A stretch of 8,368 bases of DNA from Pyrinomonadaceae bacterium (lineage in GTDB: Bacteria; Acidobacteriota; Blastocatellia; Pyrinomonadales; Pyrinomonadaceae), in assembly GCA_013812565.1 (NCBI GenBank), contig JACCTF010000629.1:1-8368 (forward strand), in the 5' to 3' direction. Below, piece by piece: positions 1 through 6,872 of this stretch. A model generated the notes under the pieces. The model was not told the origin of the DNA, made no database searches, and saw only the letters and a list, made by a program, of their open reading frames with translations. Numbering within the stretch: position 1 is the stretch's first letter; each line of letters starts with the position of its first letter. A program made the translations under genes and the position numbers.

Positions 1-1625
1 GGCACCTTCCACACAATCTCGCCCCTGTTTAGGTCAACAGCATTCAGAGTTCCCCACGGCGGCTGTTGGCAAGGCCAAAAGTTTTGATCCCAGAAACGCG
101 CATACTCTCCCGACTTGCTCGCGCGGCGGTAAGCGGCGGGTGAACCATCCGGCTGCGCTTTCATCAAGCCGATAGCGCCGATCTCGTTCACGTTTACATA
201 GAGGTAGCCGGTTGCCGGATCAAAGGAAGCACCCGACCACGTCGCCCCGCCGAGAGTTCCGGGAAACCACAGTGTCAGACGGTTGCCGGGCGGTGTATAG
301 AGACCTCCACTGACAGCCTGCTCGAACAACTCCCGACAATACTTATTTGATTCCGGCGTGACCGTGCTGATCTCTTCGCGTGTAAGGGGACGGTGTCTGA
401 CAAGCGGCGGAGGCTTGAGCGGAAAGACTTGCGTCGGCCAGGTCGCTTCTCCCGGAACTTCGCTCTGCGGCACAGCCCGCTCTTCAACCGGAAACAGCGG
501 ACGGCCGGTGAGCCGGTCAAGCACAAACACCAACCCCATTTTTGTCACCTGGACGACGGCGGGCGTCTGACGATTGTTGTGGCGCACTGTCACCAGATTC
601 GGTTGCGCCGGAGGATCGTAGTCCCAGATGTCATGATGAACCATTTGGTAATGCCAGATGCGCTTGCCCGTTTTGGCATCCAGAGCGACCAGCGAATTAG
701 CGAACAGATTCTGCCCTTTGCGGTCGCCGCCGTAGAAGTCATAGGCCGGTGAGCCGACGGGGAGAAAGATCATGCCGCGCTCTGTGTCAACGCTCATGAT
801 CGACCACACGTTCGCGCCCGTGCGGTCCTTCCACGAATCCATCTTCCACGTTTCATGACCAAACTCGCCCGGACGCGGGATTGTGTGAAACCTCCAAATG
901 AGCTTGCCTGTTCGCACATCGAAAGCGCGGACATCCCCGCTCGGTCCCTTCGAGGGATATTCGGGAACGGCGGCTCCGACAATCACAAGATCTCGATAGA
1001 TAGCCGGAGGCGAAGTCACCGCATAGATGGCGGACGGCCCCCGATCAGCAATACCTTCACGGAGATTAACCGATCCACCTTCGCCGAACTCAAGGCACGG
1101 CTTACCCGTTTCGGCGTCAAGCTGGATCAGCCGACCATCCAGAGTTCCAAAGAGGATGCGCTTGGTTGTGATCTTCCCGCCTCTCGAACGTCCTTCCCAG
1201 TAGGCCACGCCGCGATGCGCCCGATACTGACGTTCACCACTTTGGTTAGCCTGCGGATCAAACTTCCAGATTTCACTTCCCGTCTCCGCGTCAAGCGCAA
1301 TGACGCGGCTGGAGGGAGTCGAAAGATACATCACTCCATCAACAACGAGCGGGGTGCTCTCAAAAGGAGAAGATACCTGCTGCGGTGCATAGTTTGTGCC
1401 TTGGCCCCACTCACCTGTGTGATATAACCAAGCCTTCTTCAATCCCGTCACATTCGCACGGGTGATCTGTTTCAGAGGAGAGAACCTGGTGCCGCCCGCG
1501 TCGCCTCCATAGGAGCGCCACTCCTGACGCAGCGCTTGAGCCGAAGAAGTCCCAATCAGCAGATTGAGAACTAACAAAACCAACACCAGACATTTGATTA
1601 GTAGCTGCTTTACAGAATCATGCAT
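1..1625 (-). CDS. PQQ-dependent dehydrogenase, quinoprotein glucose dehydrogenase-like (C-terminus cut off)
   Basis: Exported eight-bladed beta-propeller quinoprotein, predicted to oxidise a sugar or alcohol in the periplasm and pass electrons to the respiratory chain. The frame is open from the ATG at 1625 to the window edge (541 codons), so roughly 100-200 C-terminal residues are missing. Residues 1-31 form a signal peptide (Lys at 6 and 11, hydrophobic 13-24, cleavage near AQA 29-31). The mature start carries the family signature WRSYGGDAGGTRFSPL (36-51). Propeller repeats of the type 'ALDAETGSEIWKF' recur. HHDIWDYDPPAQP (330-342) and the Lys of VTKMG (Lys362) match the PQQ-pocket region of glucose dehydrogenases. 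Near the cut end is FWPCQQPPWGTL. The substrate cannot be read from the sequence. Start: 1625 fits the signal peptide but lacks a good ribosome site. An in-frame ATG at 1754, with AGGA and GGGA upstream, would add 43 residues encoded by a repeat. A C-terminal cytochrome c domain could lie outside the window. Confidence 0.93.
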   Translation of the reverse strand, partial: MHDSVKQLLIKCLVLVLLVLNLLIGTSSAQALRQEWRSYGGDAGGTRFSPLKQITRANVTGLKKAWLYHTGEWGQGTNYAPQQVSSPFESTPLVVDGVMYLSTPSSRVIALDAETGSEIWKFDPQANQSGERQYRAHRGVAYWEGRSRGGKITTKRILFGTLDGRLIQLDAETGKPCLEFGEGGSVNLREGIADRGPSAIYAVTSPPAIYRDLVIVGAAVPEYPSKGPSGDVRAFDVRTGKLIWRFHTIPRPGEFGHETWKMDSWKDRTGANVWSIMSVDTERGMIFLPVGSPAYDFYGGDRKGQNLFANSLVALDAKTGKRIWHYQMVHHDIWDYDPPAQPNLVTVRHNNRQTPAVVQVTKMGLVFVLDRLTGRPLFPVEERAVPQSEVPGEATWPTQVFPLKPPPLVRHRPLTREEISTVTPESNKYCRELFEQAVSGGLYTPPGNRLTLWFPGTLGGATWSGASFDPATGYLYVNVNEIGAIGLMKAQPDGSPAAYRRASKSGEYARFWDQNFWPCQQPPWGTLNAVDLNRGEIVWKV

Positions 1626-1644
1626 TACTGAAATAGCCACCGAA

Positions 1645-1741
1645 CCACAGAAGCACGGAGATAAACCTGATGATAAAAAAGATGCTTTGATTTCTGATGT
1701 TTCGCGTGCTCTCCGGTCTTTGTGGCTCTGTGCCTCTGTGG
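1645..1741. repeat. Imperfect inverted repeat, 'CCACAGAGGCACAGAG' family, copy 1
   Basis: The arms are CCACAGAAGCACGGAG (1645-1660) and CTCTGTGCCTCTGTGG (1726-1741). The reverse complement of the second matches the first at 14 of 16 positions, with about 65 bases between them. It fills most of the 160-base gap between the amidohydrolase stop and the dehydrogenase start, and ends about 20 bases before the ATG at 1625. Similar low-complexity CACAGAG units occur between genes in many environmental bacterial genomes (recalled, not checked). The spacing between arms is too long for a classic intrinsic terminator. A run of six T on the minus strand (plus 1675-1680) lies within the loop, not after the stem. 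A second, diverged copy is at 6619-6689. Confidence 0.7.
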
Positions 1742-1785
1742 CTAAGTTCTTCATGTGTCCCAATCCTATGAGTTTCGATTTAGAT

Positions 1786-3249
1786 TTACTTTCCTTCTGC
1801 ACTCGTAACTATCCATCTCCCATTGAGCATGACGCGCTTGACGCGGCGCATAGCACCGATGTTTTTAAGCGGGTCGCCTTCAACGAGCACGATGTCTGCG
1901 AGTTTGCCCGTCTCAATGCTGCCGAGCCGTTCGGCGATGCGAAAGAAACGCGCGTTCTCCATTGTGCCCGCGACAATCGCTTGCATCGGCGTCAGACCAC
2001 TCTCGACGAGCAGTTCAAGTTCACGTTGGTATGCCCAGCCGCGTTCGGCGTGCGGCACTGCCGAGTGAGAGCCGACAACGATTCGTGCACCCCTGCGTCG
2101 TGCGCGGCCGACAAAGTCGAGCATCTTCTTAAAGCCGAGCACATGCATCTCGGTCGTCTGCTTGTCATCGGCTCGCCGCTCAAAGACGGCAAGCGTCGGC
2201 GAGATGAACGTTCCACGCTCAACGAGTAAATCAAACAACGTGCGGGCACGCGGTGAATCAAGATCAACCCCGCTCCACACCCGATAGCGTCCTTCACGTC
2301 GCGCATTGTTGTCGGCCAGCACGGCCTGGCGATATTTCTCAGCCTCTCGCCAGGACAAAAGGGCTGTGCCGAATGATGTGACATGCTCGACGCCATCTAC
2401 CCCGGCGCGGATCGCATCTGCGGCGTTGACGATCTCAAGGTGTGAAGTGACGGGAAGACCGCGCGCATGTGCGGTTTCAACAACGACCTTGATCAAGCCG
2501 AGCGGCAGACGGAAATAGACTTTGAACGCAGATGCCCCTTCGTCTGCGAAGCGTTTGACCGCCGAGCGCGCTTCTTCCGCATCCCGCACGATAATGGAAT
2601 CTTGCGGGAAGGCGGGCGGCGGCGAATCGAAATGAGGACCCGTCAAGAACAGGCGAGGGATTGGAGCGGCCGCTTTGCGCGCCGCCTCATACTCCTCACT
2701 CCACTGGCCTGGATCACGCACCGAGGTCACACCGTGTGTGAGAAAAACCGCCGGCAGTGATTCATCGCCGTCGATATGAAAATGAGCGTCGATTAAGCCC
2801 GGCAGCAGTGTGAGTCCTTTGGCATCGACCACTTCCGCGTCGGTCGGCAGACGCACAGATGATCTCCGCCCGACTGCCACGATGCGCTCGCCGCTTACGA
2901 TGACAACCGAATCAGGCAGGGCTGCGCCGCCACGCCCATCAATCAGCGTCGCCCCCACAATGGCAACGGGACGATGGCCGTCCGGCCGCGCCACACTATT
3001 AACCTCGCGGATCGACGGAGCCTGCTGAGCTTCGCGTTTGCTTAGTTGTGTCGCCCCCTCATACGGGGAAGCGAAGCTCAAAGCGATTAAGCACGCCGCC
3101 ATTAGGGGAAGCGTGATCGGTTTCCGACATTTGAGCTTCAAGCGTTGTCTGAAATCATTCGGCTTGTTCAGCCGCTGGCGCTTTGCTAAGCAATCTCTTT
3201 TTTTGTTCAATTTGCTCTCGATCAAGTTCGCGTGTGCTCCGGCTTCCAT
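1786..3249 (-). CDS. Exported amidohydrolase-superfamily protein (imidazolonepropionase-like)
   Basis: A 487-residue member of the metal-dependent amidohydrolase superfamily. After an N-terminal extension and hydrophobic segment (about 44-60, cleavage probably near residues 60-66) comes the beta-sandwich strand (VAIVGATLIDGRGG), then LLPGLIDAHFHID with metal ligands His156 and His158. Lys243 in AFKVYF is the likely carboxylated bridging Lys, His270 lies in TSHLEI and His289 in GVEHV. The C-terminal part has LTPMQAIVAGTMENARFF and GSIETGKLADIVLVEGDPL. The usual GTD/GSD motif reads GSHSAVPH (Ser394-His395), so the normal catalytic Asp is absent. The substrate is unknown; relatives cleave cyclic amides, dipeptides or related compounds. 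The ATG directly follows the TAA of the TPR gene, with GGTGG a few bases upstream, so translational coupling is likely. The 43 residues before the hydrophobic stretch are unusually long and basic; a later start (for example TTG at 3141) is possible. MAAC at 50-53 is a poor lipobox. Confidence 0.92.
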   Translation of the reverse strand: MEAGAHANLIESKLNKKRDCLAKRQRLNKPNDFRQRLKLKCRKPITLPLMAACLIALSFASPYEGATQLSKREAQQAPSIREVNSVARPDGHRPVAIVGATLIDGRGGAALPDSVVIVSGERIVAVGRRSSVRLPTDAEVVDAKGLTLLPGLIDAHFHIDGDESLPAVFLTHGVTSVRDPGQWSEEYEAARKAAAPIPRLFLTGPHFDSPPPAFPQDSIIVRDAEEARSAVKRFADEGASAFKVYFRLPLGLIKVVVETAHARGLPVTSHLEIVNAADAIRAGVDGVEHVTSFGTALLSWREAEKYRQAVLADNNARREGRYRVWSGVDLDSPRARTLFDLLVERGTFISPTLAVFERRADDKQTTEMHVLGFKKMLDFVGRARRRGARIVVGSHSAVPHAERGWAYQRELELLVESGLTPMQAIVAGTMENARFFRIAERLGSIETGKLADIVLVEGDPLKNIGAMRRVKRVMLNGRWIVTSAEGK

Positions 3250-6200
3250 TTACAAACCACCCGTGCGCCTTGTTGCCGCCCGTCCTGGTGGTTTCAGTTC
3301 TGCGAGCAAAGATTGAGCGAGTTCGTTCTGCGAATCCATCTTCAATGCATGTTGAAGGGCAAGGCGCGCTTCTTCTTTTCGCCCGAGCCACTTAAGACCC
3401 GCTCCGGCCAGAGCGAAGCGAATCGCTCCTTCCGGTGGAGACGGCTCTGCCTCAAGCATTCGATCTTCGTCGTTAAGCGTCGCCAGCCGTTGGTAGAGCG
3501 CACGCGCTTCCTCGCGTCGGCCAACACGCTCAAGCGCGACGGCCTTGTAGTAGTAATGGTCCGACCACGGCTCGCTCGGCTGTGTCGGTGAATTGAGCGG
3601 CTCGCTCGCGGCTCGCTGCCACAGCTTCTCTGCCGCTTCGCGCATGCCTGCCAGCTCGAATTCACGCGCTGCGGCCACGTACTCTCTTGCTTGCGATTGC
3701 ATTGAAGTGGCTCCGGCTCCAAGGTTCTTCGGAAACTCCGTCGCTCTAATGAACTCGCTCGCTGCCTCGACGTGCCGATTAGCCTTTTGGTGCCCGCGTG
3801 CCAGTCCAAGATGTGCGCGGCGATAGATTGAGAGGGCGGTAAACTCTCCTTCGCCGGAGGTGAAGTTCGTGCGCTCAAGCAATGCCGCTGCATCGGCAAA
3901 TCGCTCGGCATCCGTATAAGCTGCCGCGAGCGACTGCACATAAGCTGAGCGTGAGCGAACCGTTTCTGGCGCGCTCTCAAGCAGCATGATTCTTCGCTCG
4001 GTCGCTCCTATCTCAGTTAGCAGTTTGTCCAGTTCAACGTAATGGTGAAAATCGTTTGTCGCGGCGGCGATGGCGCGCTCGTACTCTGCTATGCCTTCCT
4101 CCTTCTTTCCGGCAACCACCCACAAGGCACGCGCGAGATTGCGATGAGCAACAGCGTTTGCCGGATCAAGCTTGACGGCATCACGCCATGCTGCAAGCGC
4201 TTCTTCACCCCGGTTCTGCGCTGCGAGGACATTACCGAGGAAGTACGCGGCGCGACCATCATTACGGTTCATCTTTATTGCCGAGCGCAGAACATCCATC
4301 TCTTCAACGCGATGCGGAAAGACGAAAGCCGGATCGCCCTGTGCGCCAAGCGCATACTGCTCGCGCGCCCGTTCCCGATCTCTGCTCAACTCGTAGAAGC
4401 GGCCGAGCGTATAGTGAAGCATCGGATAGACGCGTTTGGGTGGGGTCATTTGCATCCCTTGCCTGCCATCTCCGGCACGCTTGATCGCATCTTCCAAAAC
4501 TGTTCGGCCTTCAACCAAACGTCCAGTCGCCGCATAATCAAAAGCCAGTTCAAGAACCGAATCTGGCTCGCGTCCAAGCAGACGCCACAACTGGGCCTGC
4601 GCCTCACTCGCTTTCGTTTCATCCCCTTGTGCTTTGTAAATTTCGTACTGCTCGTGTAGTGCCAAGTAGTCGAGCGGCATTTCCTGCACAACGCTTGTAA
4701 TGCGCTGCTCGGCGGCATCAAGTCGTCCGGCGATCCGTTCAGCCATTGCCAGCACAGTGCGCGCTTTGATGTTGCGTGGATCGAGCATCACGGCTTGCGT
4801 CAGATGCTCAAGCGCAACCCTTACATCACCAGCCGCAAGCGCCATCTCGCCGAGGACGTAACGAGAAAGGGACTCACGATGACCTGCGCGCACAGTCCAC
4901 ATCAAATGATCAACGGCTTCTCCGATTCGCCCCTGTGCGCGTCTCACCAAACCAAGATAGTAGTGTGCATCGCCCATGTCTTTGTTGCGTTGGAGAGCTT
5001 TGGTTAGATGGTCGGCCGCCTTTTCATACTCGCCGCTGCGGTAGAAGGAAAGACCGAGCGCGGTATGTGCAGGCGCAAATCCCTGATCACGCTTGAGAGC
5101 TTCTTGATAGGCGGCACGCGCCGTTTGTTCCTCGCTCTTTTTATCAGCGGCCAGTCCTTCCGTATACGCTTGCTCGGCGCTCGTCGGAACTTTGGGATCG
5201 GGCATCGGTTTAGTTGCAGGTTTGAAATCAGGATTACCATCGACAGGCGTTCCAGTGTGATAGCGAACAAGCTCGCGTCCATCTTTACTCTTGAAACTAA
5301 CGACGAGCGGCTCGCCTGAAAGCTTCGCTGGTAAGTCAATCGTCGCAGTGAAAATCTTGGCCGGATCGAGGCTGACTCGTTCGGAGTGCAGGCGTTCGCC
5401 GTTGCATTCAACCGTAAACTCCGCATCTTCGTAACGAGCATTCGCGTTTGCGGTAACAACAGCGCGGCTGCCTTGAAGGCTGACCTTCAAAGCTGCGTCG
5501 CGCGTAGCTTCGTCAAAGCCGCCGCCGAGACGACCCACCGGATACCAGTGCTCCGTGAAACGCTCAACGCGATGAGGAGCGATGAACTCATGCTCCATCT
5601 GCGTCTCGAAGCGTCCGGCCTGAAACTCGACGTATTGACCGTCCGCGTCAGTCAGTTTATCAATCCAGATTTTGCCGCTTTCATCCGTGCCCCATGTCCA
5701 TGTCTTCTTACCCGGCAACTCGCGGTGATCGGCCACATGAACGATTCCCCAATCAGATTTCTCATAGTAGACGCCGAAGAAATCGCGCTTTGAGTTGCGG
5801 GCGAAAAGCGAGAGAGCATTCGTCACCTCGCGGTAGGTTCCGATGTCAACACCCTTCTCCTTCGGGAAAGAATAGATGGGCCAGAACGCGTGCGGATATG
5901 TCTCGCGCATTGGATATATGAAGCGCATATCATCCGTCGCCGGAGCAGCGGCAGTGGACCAGTACCAGTAGCGCCCCGGTGTCACGCGGCGGTTATTGAG
6001 CGTGACTTCAGTTTCGACCGCCTTTCTTCCAGGGCGCAGACGGATTACAATTGCCCATTGCATTCCCTGTACACGCTCGGTATCACCGATCACGATAGAG
6101 GCGCTTTTGTCTGCTTCTATGCGCGTTCTGTAATCAATGGGTGAAACGGTGGTCAGGGTGTGACCATCGGGGAAGTTCCATTCGATGCCGCCCGAAATCC

Positions 6201-6747
6201 ATGCCCCGCGAATCCCGACCATCGCATACTTGATGACATGATTTGTGTAGAGCACATCGCGGTTCGTCGTCTTATCAAAGATAGCGTAGAGACGTCCCCC
6301 CAACTCAGGCAAGACTGTCACGCGCAGGTACTCGTTCTCAAGATAGACGGCCTTATAAGATTTCTCGACGCGTTTATCCGTCAGCGTATCAAGCATCGTG
6401 TATGGGTAGACTGGACGCGACCTGCGCCGCCCCCAGTCAAGCAGCGCGGGATTGGGGTCAGGCGGTCCTAGCTCGTATGTCGGGATGATCAATGAAGCTT
6501 CCCACACGCGCGGAGGGTTGTTCGCTTGTGTATGAACCGTGCCAGCCATCGTAATGATAGTCGCCACTAAGATGATTCCCACAAGAGCGTAAGGCAAGAC
6601 GGGTTTAACACAGCGCGCACGGATGCAGAGAGCGCACAGAGAGTTTCCTCTATGCAGCCTCTGTGCTCCTGTGTGCTTTTGTGGTAAATCGCCTTGTGCC
6701 CTACACTCAAGAAAACAATTCTTTATCGGATTAGCTATCAAGTTCAT
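3250..6747 (-). CDS. Large exported DUF5107 domain and TPR-repeat protein
   Basis: 1165 residues in two parts. Residues about 80-500 match DUF5107, a beta-sandwich domain resembling aldose 1-epimerases: VLPELGGRLYAIFDK (Glu148, Gly150-151), GGIEWNFPDGH (Glu189, Trp190, His196), GRYWYWSTAAAP, and YVEFQAGRFETQ (Glu374) followed by FTEHWYPVGRLGGG. From about 530 to the end there are many tetratricopeptide repeats with the usual Ala/Gly/Tyr pattern, for example AHTALGLSFYRSGEYEKAADHL and AAYFLGNVLAAQNRGEEALAAW, interrupted by less regular helical stretches. DUF5107 has no established reaction that I know of; a sugar-binding or epimerase-like role is inferred from the fold, and the TPR part should bind proteins. 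A hydrophobic segment at 49-68 with a cleavage-like TQA (73-75) predicts export, but the 46 residues before it are mostly encoded by a repeat (6619-6689). The ATG has GGAG only 2 bases away; TTG at 6741 would be better spaced. TTG at 6597 would give a normal-length signal peptide but has no visible ribosome site. Confidence 0.9.
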   Translation of the reverse strand: MNLIANPIKNCFLECRAQGDLPQKHTGAQRLHRGNSLCALCIRARCVKPVLPYALVGIILVATIITMAGTVHTQANNPPRVWEASLIIPTYELGPPDPNPALLDWGRRRSRPVYPYTMLDTLTDKRVEKSYKAVYLENEYLRVTVLPELGGRLYAIFDKTTNRDVLYTNHVIKYAMVGIRGAWISGGIEWNFPDGHTLTTVSPIDYRTRIEADKSASIVIGDTERVQGMQWAIVIRLRPGRKAVETEVTLNNRRVTPGRYWYWSTAAAPATDDMRFIYPMRETYPHAFWPIYSFPKEKGVDIGTYREVTNALSLFARNSKRDFFGVYYEKSDWGIVHVADHRELPGKKTWTWGTDESGKIWIDKLTDADGQYVEFQAGRFETQMEHEFIAPHRVERFTEHWYPVGRLGGGFDEATRDAALKVSLQGSRAVVTANANARYEDAEFTVECNGERLHSERVSLDPAKIFTATIDLPAKLSGEPLVVSFKSKDGRELVRYHTGTPVDGNPDFKPATKPMPDPKVPTSAEQAYTEGLAADKKSEEQTARAAYQEALKRDQGFAPAHTALGLSFYRSGEYEKAADHLTKALQRNKDMGDAHYYLGLVRRAQGRIGEAVDHLMWTVRAGHRESLSRYVLGEMALAAGDVRVALEHLTQAVMLDPRNIKARTVLAMAERIAGRLDAAEQRITSVVQEMPLDYLALHEQYEIYKAQGDETKASEAQAQLWRLLGREPDSVLELAFDYAATGRLVEGRTVLEDAIKRAGDGRQGMQMTPPKRVYPMLHYTLGRFYELSRDRERAREQYALGAQGDPAFVFPHRVEEMDVLRSAIKMNRNDGRAAYFLGNVLAAQNRGEEALAAWRDAVKLDPANAVAHRNLARALWVVAGKKEEGIAEYERAIAAATNDFHHYVELDKLLTEIGATERRIMLLESAPETVRSRSAYVQSLAAAYTDAERFADAAALLERTNFTSGEGEFTALSIYRRAHLGLARGHQKANRHVEAASEFIRATEFPKNLGAGATSMQSQAREYVAAAREFELAGMREAAEKLWQRAASEPLNSPTQPSEPWSDHYYYKAVALERVGRREEARALYQRLATLNDEDRMLEAEPSPPEGAIRFALAGAGLKWLGRKEEARLALQHALKMDSQNELAQSLLAELKPPGRAATRRTGGL
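6619..6689. repeat. CACAGAG-family repeat, copy 2, inside the 5' end of the TPR reading frame
   Basis: The segment carries GCACAGAG (6634-6641) and CTCTGTGC (6659-6666), a perfect 8-base inverted pair, within longer CACAGAG-rich flanks. On the minus strand it begins near 6684 with CCACAAAAGCACACAGG, resembling the CCACAGAGGCACAGAG that opens copy 1 at 1741 in the same orientation. It is read in frame as about residues 21-43 of the predicted TPR protein, a Cys/Arg/Gln/His-rich stretch unlike a normal signal peptide N-region. It ends about 20 bases before a TTG at 6597 that could begin a compact signal peptide, much as copy 1 ends about 20 bases before the ATG of the dehydrogenase. Confidence 0.55.
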
Positions 6748-6872
6748 CTCTCCAACCGTGAACCGCGAATCTATACACCATAAAACTCCATCAGATTTCA
6801 GGATACGAACTTTTGAGAAGCCGAGAGCGTTGAATGTTTCTTCATATCACCAGAGGGTTTTCGCAGCTGATC
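6748..6872. other. Spacer between glycoside hydrolase and TPR genes
   Basis: A gap of 125 bases with no convincing terminator hairpin, promoter or small gene. On the minus strand a TATAGAT word lies about 25 bases before the TPR gene ATG, but I see no matching -35 element at the right distance, so I do not call a promoter. GGAGAG sits immediately before the ATG at 6747. The genes on either side could be co-transcribed. Confidence 0.4.

Noticed and set aside
855..1427. Plus-strand open frame of 190 codons
   Set aside because: It is antisense to the PQQ dehydrogenase, whose propeller repeats cover the same interval.
1645..1741. Inverted repeat as an intrinsic terminator for the amidohydrolase
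   Set aside because: The arms are about 65 bases apart and no T-run follows the stem on the minus strand.
1564..2229. Plus-strand open frame of 221 codons
   Set aside because: It overlaps the well-supported amidohydrolase and the spacer repeat on the opposite strand, and its protein has no recognisable domain or composition of a real gene.
3091..3102. Lipoprotein signal (MAAC) in the amidohydrolase
   Set aside because: Met at -3 is atypical, and the hydrophobic stretch continues past the Cys, favouring an ordinary signal peptide.
1619..6689. CRISPR array from the recurring CACAGAG words
   Set aside because: There are only two diverged copies about 5 kb apart, with no regular spacers.
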